64,000 nucleotides of DNA from Allostella vacuolata (GCA_006739055.1 AP019702.1:682501-746500), one strand, 5' to 3'; shown: positions 29,270 to 39,466, numbered from the stretch's first letter. Numbers and translations: made by a program. Notes: generated by a model not told the origin, from the sequence alone.

Positions 29270-29994
29270 CTTGGCCGCGGCGCTGCTCCCGCCAGGGCGG
29301 CGCGCTGCACCGCCTCGGCTTCGGCCACCAGCCGGCGCAGCACCGCCGGCATGCCGGGCAGGAAGGCGTCCAGGGTCGCGTCCATCCCGGCCTCCAGGTC
29401 GTCCGGCACCGCCATCGCGTAGACGTAGCGGCGGATGCCGGCATAGACGAGGGCGCCGTGCAGCGCGAACAGCAGCTCGTACTCGCCCGGCGAGAGTGGC
29501 AGGTCGTCCGGCGCCGGCAGCTTCATCTCGCGCCGCAGCTCGGTCAGCACCGGGGTGAAGATCCATTCCTTGACCCGGGCCAGGTAGCGGGTCGGGAAGG
29601 CGTAGCCCTGCAGGCCCGAGGACACGAAGATGCGCAGCCAGTCATGGGTCAGGATGGTGCGCTGGTAGTCCTTCTCGAAGCGGCGGAAGCGCTCCATCAC
29701 CGGCAGCGAGCGGTCGGCCATCAGGGCTTCCCATTCCGGCTTCCAGCGGCGGATGTACAACTCCTCGTAGATCCGCTCCAGCAGCTGCTCCTTGCTCGGG
29801 AAGTAGCGGTAGAGCAGCGGCTGGGTGATGCCGATGCGGCGCGCCAGCTCGCGCGTGTTCCCGTCGAGCCCGACCTCCGCGAAGAAGGCGATGGCGGCTT
29901 CGATGATCTGCCGCTCGCGTTCCCCGGCGCCGAGGCGGCGGCGCGGGGCGGCAGCTGGGGTCTTCGACAATGCTCGATCCTCTCCGGAGGCCAT
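29254..29994 (-). CDS. TetR-family regulator of the catabolic region, 246 aa
   Basis: The HTH domain is clear: RQIIEAAIAFFAEVGLDGNT followed by ARRIGITQPLLYRYFPSKEQLL (about residues 28-70). The C-terminal part is a helical ligand-binding domain. The gene is flanked by two near-identical operator-like sites, one over its own 3' end and VOC promoter region, one in front of its own start and the divergent molybdenum hydroxylase genes, so it probably represses both operons and itself. The ATG at 29994 lacks a good ribosome site; a TTG at 29970 with GGAGAGG eight bases upstream is a strong alternative start. Confidence 0.9.
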   Translation of the reverse strand: MASGEDRALSKTPAAAPRRRLGAGERERQIIEAAIAFFAEVGLDGNTRELARRIGITQPLLYRYFPSKEQLLERIYEELYIRRWKPEWEALMADRSLPVMERFRRFEKDYQRTILTHDWLRIFVSSGLQGYAFPTRYLARVKEWIFTPVLTELRREMKLPAPDDLPLSPGEYELLFALHGALVYAGIRRYVYAMAVPDDLEAGMDATLDAFLPGMPAVLRRLVAEAEAVQRAALAGAAPRPRIIAR

Positions 29995-30020
29995 TGACGG
30001 GCGGCGATCGGCAGGTATTT

Positions 30021-30040
30021 AATAATCGCACGATAAACAA
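30021..30040 (+). promoter_or_regulatory. Predicted TetR operator, copy 2
   Basis: The site AATAATCGCACGATAAACAA lies between the divergent tetR and molybdenum hydroxylase starts. Core TAATCG-N2-CGATAA has one mismatch from a perfect palindrome. Together with copy 1 it gives the consensus AATWATCGCWCGATAAACAA. Confidence 0.8.
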
Positions 30041-30098
30041 GAACGCGGCGCCGCTCAATGGCGACCGCGCCCGAATCCAGGGGGAGGATACACGCAAG

Positions 30099-30947
30099 GT
30101 GAAGGCACCCGACTTCGCCTATGAGCGGCCGGAATCGCTGGACCAGGTGTTCGACCTGCTCGAACGCCATGGCGACGAGGCGCGCATCCTGGCCGGCGGC
30201 CAGAGCCTGCTGGCGACGCTCAACATGCGCCTGTCGAGCCCCGGCCTGCTGGTCGACATCGGCCGCGTGCCCGGCCTGGCCGGCGTCGCCCGGGCCGGCC
30301 AGACGATCCGCATCGGCGCCATGACCCGCCACTGCGACCTGGCGGCCGCCCCGCCGGTGCAGGCGCACCTGCCGTTGCTGGCCCGGGCCGTGCCGCACAT
30401 CGCCCATCCCGCGATCCGCAACCGCGGCACCATCGGCGGCTCCGTGGCACTGGCCGACCCGGCCGCCGAGCTGCCCGCCTGTTGCCTGGCGATGGGGGCG
30501 ACCATGGTGCTGGCGTCGCGCGGCGGCGAGCGGCGGGTGGCAGCAGCGGATTTCTTCCAGGGCCTGTTCCGCACCGTGCTGGAGCCACACGAGCTCTTGG
30601 CCGCGATCGAGGTGCCGGTGCCGCCCGCGGGCTCCGTCGCCGGCTTCGACGAGCTGGCGCGGCGCCATGGCGACTATGCGATCGTCGGCCTGGCCGCCCA
30701 GGGGGTGCCGGCCGGTGCAGGCTGGCAGGGTCTGGCGCTCGCCTTCTTCGGCGCCGACGATCGCCCGGTGCTGGCGACCGCCGCCGCCGCGGTGCTGGCC
30801 GAAGGCGGCGGGATCGCCGCGGCGCAGGCCGCGCTCGACCGCGACCTCGACCCGCCGGGCGACCTCAACGGCGACCCGGCGACCAAGCGGCACCTGGCGC
30901 GCGTCCTGCTCGGCCGCGTCGTCGGCGCGATGGCGGAGGGGCGCTGA
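30099..30947 (+). CDS. Molybdenum hydroxylase FAD-binding subunit (CoxM type), 282 aa, GTG start
   Basis: The medium subunit of a xanthine dehydrogenase-family enzyme; it carries the FAD that takes electrons from the iron-sulfur clusters. ILAGGQSLLATLNMRL (about residues 33-48) and IRNRGTIGGSVALADPAAELP (core RNRGTIGGS) are the FAD-binding signatures. The GTG at 30099 has GGGGGAGGA upstream at workable spacing and gives the normal length (about 280). Stop and next ATG share one base (TGATG). Confidence 0.93.
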   Translation: MKAPDFAYERPESLDQVFDLLERHGDEARILAGGQSLLATLNMRLSSPGLLVDIGRVPGLAGVARAGQTIRIGAMTRHCDLAAAPPVQAHLPLLARAVPHIAHPAIRNRGTIGGSVALADPAAELPACCLAMGATMVLASRGGERRVAAADFFQGLFRTVLEPHELLAAIEVPVPPAGSVAGFDELARRHGDYAIVGLAAQGVPAGAGWQGLALAFFGADDRPVLATAAAAVLAEGGGIAAAQAALDRDLDPPGDLNGDPATKRHLARVLLGRVVGAMAEGR

Positions 30948-31453
30948 TGGACGGGGCTTCGATGGACCGGGTCCGCGACGTGACCCTGTGGGTCAATGGC
31001 GAGCGGGTGTCGCGGCGGGTCGCCGTGCGCACCCATCTGGTGGATTTCCTGCGCGTCGAGCTGGAGCTGACCGGCTCGCACCTTGGCTGCGAGCAGGGGG
31101 TGTGCGGCGCCTGCACCGTCCGCGTCGACGGGGTGGCGGTGCGCGGCTGCCTGATGCTGGCGGTGCAGGCCGACGGCGCCCGGGTCGAGACGATCGAGGG
31201 CCTGTCGGATTCGGGCGCCATCGCCGACCTGCAGGCTGCCTTCCACGCCCGCAACGCGCTGCAATGCGGCTACTGCACGCCGGGGATGCTGGTGAGCGCG
31301 GCCGAGCTGCTGGCGGCGAACCCGGCGCCGACCCGGGACGAGATCCGCGCCCACATCTCCGGCAACTACTGCCGCTGCACCGGCTACCACGCCATCGTCG
31401 ACGCGATCGAGACCACGGCCGCGGCGCGCCGGGGCGAGGGGGGGGCCGCATGA
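30947..31453 (+). CDS. Molybdenum hydroxylase [2Fe-2S] subunit (CoxS type), 168 aa
   Basis: The small subunit with two [2Fe-2S] clusters. The plant-type ferredoxin cluster is bound by CEQGVCGACTVRVDG with a further Cys in RGCLML. The second cluster is bound by CGYCTPGM and by NYCRCTGY. An ATG at 30962 is an alternative start. Electron flow would be Mo to these clusters to FAD. The stop overlaps the large-subunit ATG by 4 bases. Confidence 0.95.
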   Translation: MDGASMDRVRDVTLWVNGERVSRRVAVRTHLVDFLRVELELTGSHLGCEQGVCGACTVRVDGVAVRGCLMLAVQADGARVETIEGLSDSGAIADLQAAFHARNALQCGYCTPGMLVSAAELLAANPAPTRDEIRAHISGNYCRCTGYHAIVDAIETTAAARRGEGGAA

Positions 31454-33834
31454 GCGCGGACGAGACCGGCCTCACCTTCCTCGACCGGCCGAACAGCTAT
31501 ATCGGCCGCTCGGTCCCGCGGCCCAACGCCAGGCGCCTGCTGCAGGGGCGGGGCATCTATGTCGACGACCTGAAGCTGCCGCGCATGGCCCATGTCGCCT
31601 TCCTGCGCAGCCCCTATCCCCATGCCCGCATCCGCGGCATCGACACCGCCGCGGCCAAGGCGGCACCCGGCGTCTTCGCCGTCGTCACCGGCGCGGAGAT
31701 GGCGCGGGTCTGCACCCCGTGGGTCGGCGTGCTGGGGCATTTCAAGGGCCTGAAGTCGGCCCCGCAATATCCGCTCGCCATCGACCGCGCCTGCTGGGCG
31801 GGCGAGGCGATCTGCGCGGTGGTCGCCGCCTCGCGGGCCGAGGCCGAGGACGCGGTCGCCCTGCTGGCGGCCGACCTGGAGGAGCTGCCGGCGGCGGTCG
31901 AGATGGAGCGCGCCCTCGATCCGGACGAGACGGTGATCCACCCGGACCTCGGCGACAACCTCGCCTTCGAGCGGCTGCTCGACGTGGGCGAGGTCGATGC
32001 CGCCTTCCGCGACGCGGCCGTGGTGGTGGAGGAGACGTTCCAGGTCGGCCGGCATACCGGCGTCTGCCTGGAGCCGCGGGCGATCCTGGCCGACTGGGAC
32101 GCGGGCGAGGAGAAGCTGACCGTCCACCACTCGTTCCAGGCGCCGCACATGATGCAGGACATCCTGTGCAAGCATCTGGGCCTGCCGGAAGCCAGCGTGC
32201 GCGTCGTCTGCAAGGACGTCGGCGGCTCGTTCGGCATCAAGGTGCATATCTACCCGGACGAGATGGCGACGGTCGCCCTGTCGCTGATGCTGAAGCGGCC
32301 GGTCAAGTTCGTGGCCGACCGGCTGGAATCCTTCACCTCCGACATCCATGCCCGCGACCACCGGGTGAAGGGGCGGATGGCGTTCGCCGCCGACGGCACC
32401 ATCCTGGCGGCCGAGATCGACGACCTGACCGGCATCGGCCCCTATTCGGTCTATCCGCGCACCAGTGCGGTCGAGGCGAACCAGGTGGTCAACCTGGTGG
32501 GCGGGCCCTACCGCCACCGCAACTACCGGGCGCGGGCCCGCGTCGTGTTCCAGAACAAGACGCCGATGTGCCAGTACCGCGCCGTCGGCCACCCGATCGC
32601 GGTGATGGTGACCGAGGGGCTGGTCGACCTGGGCGCGGCGCGCCTGGATATCGACCCGGTCGAGATCCGCCGCCGCAACGTCATCCCCGACGATGCCCAC
32701 CCCTCGACCGCGGCGTCGGGCATCCGCTTCGAGCAGCTGTCGCACCAGGCCGCGCTCGCCCGCCTGGTGGAGATGATGGACTATCCGGCCCTGCGCGCCG
32801 AGCAGGCGGCGCTGCGGGCCCGGGGCATCCATCGCGGCATCGGCCTGGCGACCTTCGTCGAGATCACCAACCCGTCGGCGGCCTTCTACGGCGTCGGCGG
32901 CGCCCGCATCTCGTCCCAGGACGGCTGCACCTTGCGGCTCAACCCGCAGGGCGGGGTGGTGGCGGCGATCGGCGTGACCGAGCAGGGGCAGGGGACCGAG
33001 GCGATCGTGGCCCAGGTGGTGGCGACCGCGGTCGGCGTGCCGATGGAGCAGGTCCGGGTCGTGACCGGCGACACCGACGCCACCCCCTATGGCGGCGGCA
33101 CCTGGGCGTCGCGCGGCGCCGGCATCGGCGGCGAGGCCGCCTGGCAGGCCGGCAAGGCCCTGCGGCAGAACGTGCTGGTGGTGGCGGGCGCCATCCTCCA
33201 GGCGGACCCGGCCAGCCTCGACCTGCGCGGCGGGCGGGTCGTCGACGCGGCCACGGGCACCGAGCGGATGCCGCTCGCCGAGCTCGGCCGCATCGCCTAT
33301 TTCCGCCCCGACACGCTGCCGCCCGGCCTGCAGCCGGAATTCGTCGTCACCCGGCACTATGTGCCCAAGGACTACCCTTTCGCCTTCACCAACGGCGTCC
33401 AGGCGGCCTGGGTCGAGGTCGACCCCGACACCGGCTTCGTGCGCCTGCTGCGCCACTGGTGCGTGGAGGATTGCGGCACGGTGCTGAACCCGCAGCTGGT
33501 CGATGAGCAGATCAGGGGCGGCATCGTCCAGGGCATCGGTGCCGCCCTGTTCGAGGAATGCCGCTACGACCGGACCGGCCAGTTCCTCAACGCCACCATG
33601 GCCGACTACCTGGTGCCGATGGCGGCCGAGATGCCGGACATCGCGGTCGCCCACGTCGTCTCGCCCACCCTCTCGTCGGAGATCGGCGCCAAGGGCGCGG
33701 GCGAGGCGGGCACGGCCGGCGCACCGGCCGCCGTCATCAACGCCATCAACGACGCCCTGCGCCCGCTCGGCGCCCGGGTGACGAGCCAGCCGGCCAGCCC
33801 CGAGGTGATCCTGCGGGCGCTCGGCCGGGTCTGA
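31450..33834 (+). CDS. Molybdenum hydroxylase Mo-cofactor subunit (CoxL type), 794 aa
   Basis: The large catalytic subunit that hydroxylates a carbon next to a heteroatom using water. Family features: GRGIYVDDLKLPRMAHVAFLRSPYPHARI (core YVDDLKLP...SPYPHA) near the start, GGSFGIKVH, GVTEQGQGTEAIVAQV, and GAGEAGTAG near the C-terminus with the catalytic Glu. The AYxCSFR loop of true CO dehydrogenase is absent, so CO is not the substrate. With FAD and FeS subunits in M-S-L order it forms a complete enzyme. An ABC importer follows directly, suggesting the imported molecule is the substrate. Confidence 0.94.
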   Translation: MSADETGLTFLDRPNSYIGRSVPRPNARRLLQGRGIYVDDLKLPRMAHVAFLRSPYPHARIRGIDTAAAKAAPGVFAVVTGAEMARVCTPWVGVLGHFKGLKSAPQYPLAIDRACWAGEAICAVVAASRAEAEDAVALLAADLEELPAAVEMERALDPDETVIHPDLGDNLAFERLLDVGEVDAAFRDAAVVVEETFQVGRHTGVCLEPRAILADWDAGEEKLTVHHSFQAPHMMQDILCKHLGLPEASVRVVCKDVGGSFGIKVHIYPDEMATVALSLMLKRPVKFVADRLESFTSDIHARDHRVKGRMAFAADGTILAAEIDDLTGIGPYSVYPRTSAVEANQVVNLVGGPYRHRNYRARARVVFQNKTPMCQYRAVGHPIAVMVTEGLVDLGAARLDIDPVEIRRRNVIPDDAHPSTAASGIRFEQLSHQAALARLVEMMDYPALRAEQAALRARGIHRGIGLATFVEITNPSAAFYGVGGARISSQDGCTLRLNPQGGVVAAIGVTEQGQGTEAIVAQVVATAVGVPMEQVRVVTGDTDATPYGGGTWASRGAGIGGEAAWQAGKALRQNVLVVAGAILQADPASLDLRGGRVVDAATGTERMPLAELGRIAYFRPDTLPPGLQPEFVVTRHYVPKDYPFAFTNGVQAAWVEVDPDTGFVRLLRHWCVEDCGTVLNPQLVDEQIRGGIVQGIGAALFEECRYDRTGQFLNATMADYLVPMAAEMPDIAVAHVVSPTLSSEIGAKGAGEAGTAGAPAAVINAINDALRPLGARVTSQPASPEVILRALGRV

Positions 33835-33865
33835 ACGAAGAAACCATGCGGGAGGAGGACGGGAC

Positions 33866-35110
33866 ATGATCCAGAAGGCAATGCCCACCAGCCGGCGCAC
33901 CATCCTGAAGACCCTGGGCGGGGCGGCCGCCGTCGCGGCGGCGGGCCCCTCGCTCTTCAATGTCGCGCGCGCCCAGGCCGCGCCGATCAAGATCGGCTTC
34001 CCGGTGCCGCTGACCGGCCCGTTCGGAACCGAGGCGAACGACCAGGTGAAGGCGGCCCAGATCGCCGTCAAGCAGTTCAACGATGCCGGCGGCTTCGAGG
34101 GCCGCATGGCCGAGCTGCTGGTCCGCGACGACCGCCTCAACCCCGGCGAGGCCGCGACCCGGACGCTGGAGCTGATCGAGAAGGACAAGGTCAACTTCCT
34201 GGTCGGCTCGCTGTCGGCCGCGGTCCAGCTGTCGATCAACAACGTCGCCAAGGAGCGCGGCGTCATCTTCAACTCGATCAGCCAGTCGGACGCGATCAAC
34301 GAGGCCAAGGACTGGTCGAAATACACCTTCCACGAGGCCCTCAACCCGCACATCACGGCCGGTGCCGTCGGCCGCTACGCCTTCTCGAAGTTCGGCAAGA
34401 AGGTCGCCTTCCTCACCGCCGACTATGCCTATGGGCACGAGATGGTGCGCGGCTTCAAGCGCGCGGGCGAGGGGATGGGCATCGAGGTGCTGGCCGACGT
34501 CCGCCACCCGATCGGCGCGTCGGACTACTCGGCCTTCCTGCCGCGCATCCAGGCGCTGAAGCCGGACGTGCTGGTGCTGTGCAACTTCGGCCGCGACCAG
34601 GTGGTGTCGATCAAGCAGGCGACGGAGTTCGGCCTGAAGCGCACGACCAAGCTGGTGGCCCCGGTGCTGCTGTTCACCGCGCGCAAGGCGGGCGGCGACA
34701 GCTTCGAGGGCGTGGTCGGCGGCAGCTCCTACTACTGGCGCCTGGAGGACAAGGTCGCCTCGGCCAAGGCCTTCAACGACGCCTTCCGCGCGGCCAACGG
34801 CGGCGCGGTGCCGTCCGACTATGGTGCGCTCGGCTATGCCGGTGTCCGCTCGGTGCTGGCCGCGGTCGCCGCCGCCCGGTCGACCGACACCGACCGGGTG
34901 ATCGAGGCGATGCGCGCCCTGAAGTACGACTGGTACAAGGGCCCGCAATACTACCGCGGCTGCGACCACCAGTCGGTGCAGTCGGTGCTGATCCTGGAGA
35001 GCAAGCACAAGGACATGAAGAACGCCGACGACGTCTTCTCGATCGCCGCGGTCGAGGAGCCGGACGAGGCGAAGCTGCGCACCTGCGCGGAAATGGGCCA
35101 CAAGGCCTGA
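33866..35110 (+). CDS. Branched-chain-type ABC transporter substrate-binding protein, 414 aa
   Basis: A periplasmic type-I binding protein of the LivJ/amide family. A twin-arginine-like leader SRRTILKTLGGAAAVAAAGP precedes a cleavage site near AQA (about residue 36), so export may be through Tat. IKIGFPVPLTGPFG, AVQLSINNVAKERGV and DYAYGHEMVRGFKR are typical. These proteins often bind aromatic acids, amides or urea as well as amino acids. It is 31 bases after the hydroxylase and starts the importer genes. Confidence 0.93.
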   Translation: MIQKAMPTSRRTILKTLGGAAAVAAAGPSLFNVARAQAAPIKIGFPVPLTGPFGTEANDQVKAAQIAVKQFNDAGGFEGRMAELLVRDDRLNPGEAATRTLELIEKDKVNFLVGSLSAAVQLSINNVAKERGVIFNSISQSDAINEAKDWSKYTFHEALNPHITAGAVGRYAFSKFGKKVAFLTADYAYGHEMVRGFKRAGEGMGIEVLADVRHPIGASDYSAFLPRIQALKPDVLVLCNFGRDQVVSIKQATEFGLKRTTKLVAPVLLFTARKAGGDSFEGVVGGSSYYWRLEDKVASAKAFNDAFRAANGGAVPSDYGALGYAGVRSVLAAVAAARSTDTDRVIEAMRALKYDWYKGPQYYRGCDHQSVQSVLILESKHKDMKNADDVFSIAAVEEPDEAKLRTCAEMGHKA

Positions 35111-35144
35111 GGCGGGACGGGGACGTGGGACAGCGGTCCGATCG

Positions 35145-36029
35145 ATGATGGCCTTCCCGCCGGAGCTGCTGGCGATGCAGCTCGTCACCGGGCTGGCGCT
35201 GGGGGCCGTCTATGTGCTGCTGGCGATCGGGCTGTCGCTCATCTTCGGCATGCTGACGGTGGTCAACTTCGCCCATGGCGCCTTCTTCATGGTCGGGGCC
35301 TACATGGGCGTGTTCCTCTACGGGCTGACCGGGAATTTCCTGGTCAGCCTCGTGGTGGTGCCGCTGGCGGTGGGCGGCATCGGGCTCGTCGTCGAGCGCT
35401 TCCTGGTGCGGCCGCTCTATGGCCGCGGCATCGACTACCCTCTGCTGCTGACCTTCGGCCTGTCCTACGTGTTCATCGAGGTGGTGCGCATCCTGTTCGG
35501 GCTGAACGGCCTGCCTTTCTCGCCGCCGGAGATGCTGCAGGGCGCGGTCGACATCGGCATCGGCTACTTCCCGCTCTACCGCCTGTTCCTGATCGCGGCG
35601 ACCGCGGTCGTGGTGCTGGCGCTGTGGCTGTTCATCGAGCGCACCGCCTTCGGCCTGGTCATCCGGGCCGGCGCCCGCGACCCGGAGATCGTGCGGGTGC
35701 TGGGCATCGACGTGTCGAAGATCTGGCTGGTGGTGTTCGGCATCGGCACCGGCATCGCCGGCCTGTCCGGGGTGCTGGCGGCCCCGCTGCAGGGGGTGGC
35801 GCCCGAGATGGGGGTGCCGATCCTGGCGGAGGCGTTCGTCGTCACCGTGGTCGGCGGCATGGGCTCGCTGGTGGGGGCGGTGATCGCCGGCCTGCTGGTC
35901 GGGGTCGTGGTGGCGATGACCTCGCTCTTCGCGCCGGAGATGGCCAAGGTCTCGATCTTCGCCCTGATGGCGCTGGTCCTGCTGGTCCGGCCGCGCGGCC
36001 TGATGGGCCGCGCCGGGCTGATGGGCTGA
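35145..36029 (+). CDS. livH: ABC transporter permease, LivH type, 294 aa
   Basis: An inner-membrane permease with about eight helices: GLALGAVYVLLAIGLSLIFG at the N-terminus, NFAHGAFFMVGAYMGV, and the conserved GGMGSLVGAVIAGLLVG near the C-terminus. These are typical LivH sequences. It would pair with the LivM-type permease encoded next. Two adjacent ATGs (35145, 35148) are possible starts. Confidence 0.95.
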   Translation: MMAFPPELLAMQLVTGLALGAVYVLLAIGLSLIFGMLTVVNFAHGAFFMVGAYMGVFLYGLTGNFLVSLVVVPLAVGGIGLVVERFLVRPLYGRGIDYPLLLTFGLSYVFIEVVRILFGLNGLPFSPPEMLQGAVDIGIGYFPLYRLFLIAATAVVVLALWLFIERTAFGLVIRAGARDPEIVRVLGIDVSKIWLVVFGIGTGIAGLSGVLAAPLQGVAPEMGVPILAEAFVVTVVGGMGSLVGAVIAGLLVGVVVAMTSLFAPEMAKVSIFALMALVLLVRPRGLMGRAGLMG

Positions 36030-36039
36030 GGGAAGGGCA

Positions 36040-37017
36040 ATGACCGTCCTCGATCCCCCGCAATCGACCGCCCGGCGCTGGCTCGGCCATGTCGCCCGGC
36101 ACCGCGTCGCGGCGACGCTCGGCTTCCTCGTCCTCTTCCCGCTGATCGTGCCCTACGAGGCGCTGGCGGCGAACATCCTGGTGCTGGGCCTCTATGCGCT
36201 CGGCTTCAACCTGCTGTTCGGCTACACGGGCCTGCTCTCCTTCGGGCACGCGGCCTTCCTCGGCAGCGGCGCCTATGGCTGCGGTATCGCGCTCGTGCAT
36301 TTCGGGGTCGGCTGGTTCGGCGCGATCCTGATCGGCACGGCGCTGGCGACGCTGGTCGCCGCGGTGATCGGCTTCCTCGCCATCCGCACCCGCGGCATCT
36401 ACTTCGCGATGGTGACGCTGGCCTTGTCGATGTGCGTCTACTACGCCTTCTACCAGATGGAGCCGCTGACCGGCGGCGAGAACGGGCTGCGCGGGGTCAA
36501 CCTGCAGACCATCGGCGTCTTCGGCTTCCAGCTCTCGTTCCTGAACCCGACCGTCAAGTACTACGTCCTGCTGGCCTTCGTCGGCGTCGCCATCTGGCTC
36601 TTCTCGCGCCTGCTCGCCTCGCCCTTCGGCGCGGTGCTGGAGGCGGTGCGCGAGAACGAGAACCGGGCGCGCGCCTGCGGCTACGACGTGGCCGCGACCA
36701 AGCTGGTCGCCTTCGTCATCTCCGGCGCCTTCTGCGGCCTGGCCGGCGCGCTGAACGCGCTGCACCTGTCGATCGTGCCGATCGAGACCTTGCACTACAC
36801 CACCTCGGGCCAGGTGGTGATGATGGCGCTGCTGGGCGGCATGGGTACCTTCTTCGGCCCCTTCGTGGGCGCGGCCACCTTCCTGCTGCTGCAGGACGTG
36901 CTGTCGGTGCTGACCCAGCACTGGCAGCTCTATGTCGGCATCGTCTTCATCCTGTTCGTGCTGTTCTTCCCGCGTGGCATCTGGGGCTCGCTGCTCGACC
37001 GGTTCGGCCCGCGATGA
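36040..37017 (+). CDS. livM: ABC transporter permease, LivM type, 325 aa
   Basis: The second permease. GYTGLLSFGHAAFLGSGAY (about residues 65-83) and AVRENENRARACGYDV, the cytoplasmic coupling-loop motif, identify it as LivM. GGMGTFFGPFVGAATFLLLQ follows toward the C-terminus. The start is 11 bases after livH, and its stop overlaps livG by 4 bases. Confidence 0.95.
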   Translation: MTVLDPPQSTARRWLGHVARHRVAATLGFLVLFPLIVPYEALAANILVLGLYALGFNLLFGYTGLLSFGHAAFLGSGAYGCGIALVHFGVGWFGAILIGTALATLVAAVIGFLAIRTRGIYFAMVTLALSMCVYYAFYQMEPLTGGENGLRGVNLQTIGVFGFQLSFLNPTVKYYVLLAFVGVAIWLFSRLLASPFGAVLEAVRENENRARACGYDVAATKLVAFVISGAFCGLAGALNALHLSIVPIETLHYTTSGQVVMMALLGGMGTFFGPFVGAATFLLLQDVLSVLTQHWQLYVGIVFILFVLFFPRGIWGSLLDRFGPR

Positions 37018-37771
37018 CCGCCGCATCGGACGTGATCCTGGCGACCGAGGGGGTCGGCAAGAATTTCGGCGGCTTCCAGGCGCTGCGCGACGTCAGCGTG
37101 GAGTTCCGGCGTGGCAAGCTGACAGCCATCATCGGCCCCAACGGTGCCGGCAAGAGCACCTATTTCAACGTGCTGTCCGGCGCCTTCCCGCCGTCGACCG
37201 GCCGCATCCTGTTCGAGGGGCGGGACCTGTCGCGGGCCCGGCCGCACAGCTTCGCGCGGGCCGGCATCGCCAAGTCGTTCCAGATCACCAACGTCTTCCC
37301 CGAGCTGACCGCGCAGGAGAACGTGCGGGTGGCGATCCAGGCGGTGCACCGCCGGTTCGAGCTCTTCCGCCACCGGCGCGCCTTCCCGGAGCTCTACGAC
37401 GAGGCGGACCGGCTGCTGGCGTCGGTCGGCCTCGGCGATCGCCGCCTGCGCCGGGCGCGCGAGCTGGCCCATGGCGAGCAGCGCAGCCTGGAGGTGGCGA
37501 TGGCGCTCGCCTGCCGGCCGAAGCTGCTGTTGCTCGACGAGCCGACCGCCGGCATGAGCCCGGAGGAGACGCGCGAGATGATGGGCCTGATCGAGCGGCT
37601 GGCGGCGGAGCGCACGGTGATCCTGGTCGAGCACAAGATGAAGCTGGTGATGGGGCTCTGCCAGCGCCTGATCGTCCTCCACCATGGCGAGCTGCTGGCC
37701 GAGGGCACGCCCGACGACATCCGCGCCAACGACGAGGTGCGGCGCGTCTATCTCGGGCAAGGTGCCCATTG

Positions 37772-37772
<1 letters not shown>
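37014..37772 (+). CDS. livG: ABC transporter ATP-binding protein, LivG type, 252 aa
   Basis: Walker A is GPNGAGKST (about residues 39-47), the signature region is LAHGEQRSLEVAMAL, and Walker B is LLLLDEPTAGMSPEE. The Q-loop reads FQITNVFPELTAQENV, and the switch histidine is in LVEHKMKLVM. The C-terminal extension is of LivG type. Paired with LivF it powers the importer. Confidence 0.95.
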
Positions 37773-38476
<704 letters not shown>

Positions 38477-38548
38477 ACGATTCCGCGGTAGACGCCGGGG
38501 CCGTTCGCGGCGACTTTCCCGACCTTGGGCCAGAGGAAGGGGAACGGC

Positions 38549-39412
38549 ATGATCGAGATCGTCATCGACCAGCGGCGCCGCGACATCGGCGGCGGCTTCG
38601 AGGTCGGCCGGGTGCTGCCGTTCGCCAGGCGGCGCATGGTCGGGCCGTTCGTGTTCTTCGACCAGATGGGCCCGGCCGACTTCGCCCCCGGGGTGCCGCG
38701 CAGCATGGACGTGCGCCCGCACCCGCATATCGGCCTGTCGACGGTGACCTACCTGTTCGAGGGCGAGATCATGCACCGCGACAGCGTCGGCTCCGAGGAG
38801 GCGATCCGTCCGGGCGAGGTCAACTGGATGACCGCCGGCCGCGGCATCACCCATTCCGAGCGCTTCGAGAAGGCGCGCGCCGAGGGCGGGCCGCTGCACG
38901 GCATCCAGGCCTGGGTGGCGCTGCCGCGGGAGGACGAGGAGACCGATCCCGGCTTCTTCCACTACGACCAGGAGGCGCTGCCGACCTTCGCCGAGGGCGG
39001 GGTGCGCGGCCGCCTGATCGCGGGCGAGGCGCTCGGCCTGCGCTCGGCCGTGAAGACCAACTCGCCGCTCTTCTACATCCACTGGACGCTCGATGCCGGC
39101 GCCACCGCCGCGCTGCCGACCGACCATGCCGAGCGCGCGGTCTATGTCGTCTCGGGCGAGGTGGAGGTCGGCGGACAGGCGGTCCAGGCCGGCCAGATGG
39201 CGGTGCTGACCCCCGGCGTCGCCGCCACCGTCACCGCGACCCGGCCTGCCGTCGTCATGGCGATCGGCGGCGCCCCGGTCGGCGAGCGCTTCATCGAATG
39301 GAACTTCGTCTCCTCGTCCAAGGAGCGGATCGAGCAGGCCAAGGCCGACTGGCGCGCCGGCCGCATGAAGCTGCCGGACCTGGACGACCAGGAGTTCATC
39401 CCGCTGCCGTGA
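38549..39412 (+). CDS. Pirin-family protein, 287 aa
   Basis: A bicupin of the pirin family. The N-terminal metal site is VRPHPHIGLSTVTYLFEGE (about residues 56-74) and GRGITHSERF, giving the conserved His, His, His and Glu ligands of pirins. Some pirins oxidise flavonols such as quercetin; others act in regulation. The ATG at 38549 has GAGGAAGGGGA in front. It follows the importer and ends the plus-strand run just before the transposon. Confidence 0.92.
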   Translation: MIEIVIDQRRRDIGGGFEVGRVLPFARRRMVGPFVFFDQMGPADFAPGVPRSMDVRPHPHIGLSTVTYLFEGEIMHRDSVGSEEAIRPGEVNWMTAGRGITHSERFEKARAEGGPLHGIQAWVALPREDEETDPGFFHYDQEALPTFAEGGVRGRLIAGEALGLRSAVKTNSPLFYIHWTLDAGATAALPTDHAERAVYVVSGEVEVGGQAVQAGQMAVLTPGVAATVTATRPAVVMAIGGAPVGERFIEWNFVSSSKERIEQAKADWRAGRMKLPDLDDQEFIPLP

Positions 39413-39443
39413 GGGGGCCGGCACACCGGTCATAGCGTCCCTC

Positions 39444-39466
39444 CGGCCTTATGGAGCAAACACACC
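39444..39466 (+). repeat. Left terminal inverted repeat of the IS1595-family element
   Basis: A 23-bp sequence beginning CGGCCTTATGGAGCAAACAC that is repeated exactly, inverted, at 44057-44079. The stop codon of the first passenger gene (TAA, 39451-39449) falls inside it. Preceded by the target repeat CGTCCCTC. Confidence 0.95.

Noticed and set aside
31450-33834. Form I carbon monoxide dehydrogenase
   Set aside because: The large subunit lacks the AYxCSFR active-site loop, so the M-S-L gene order alone is not enough.
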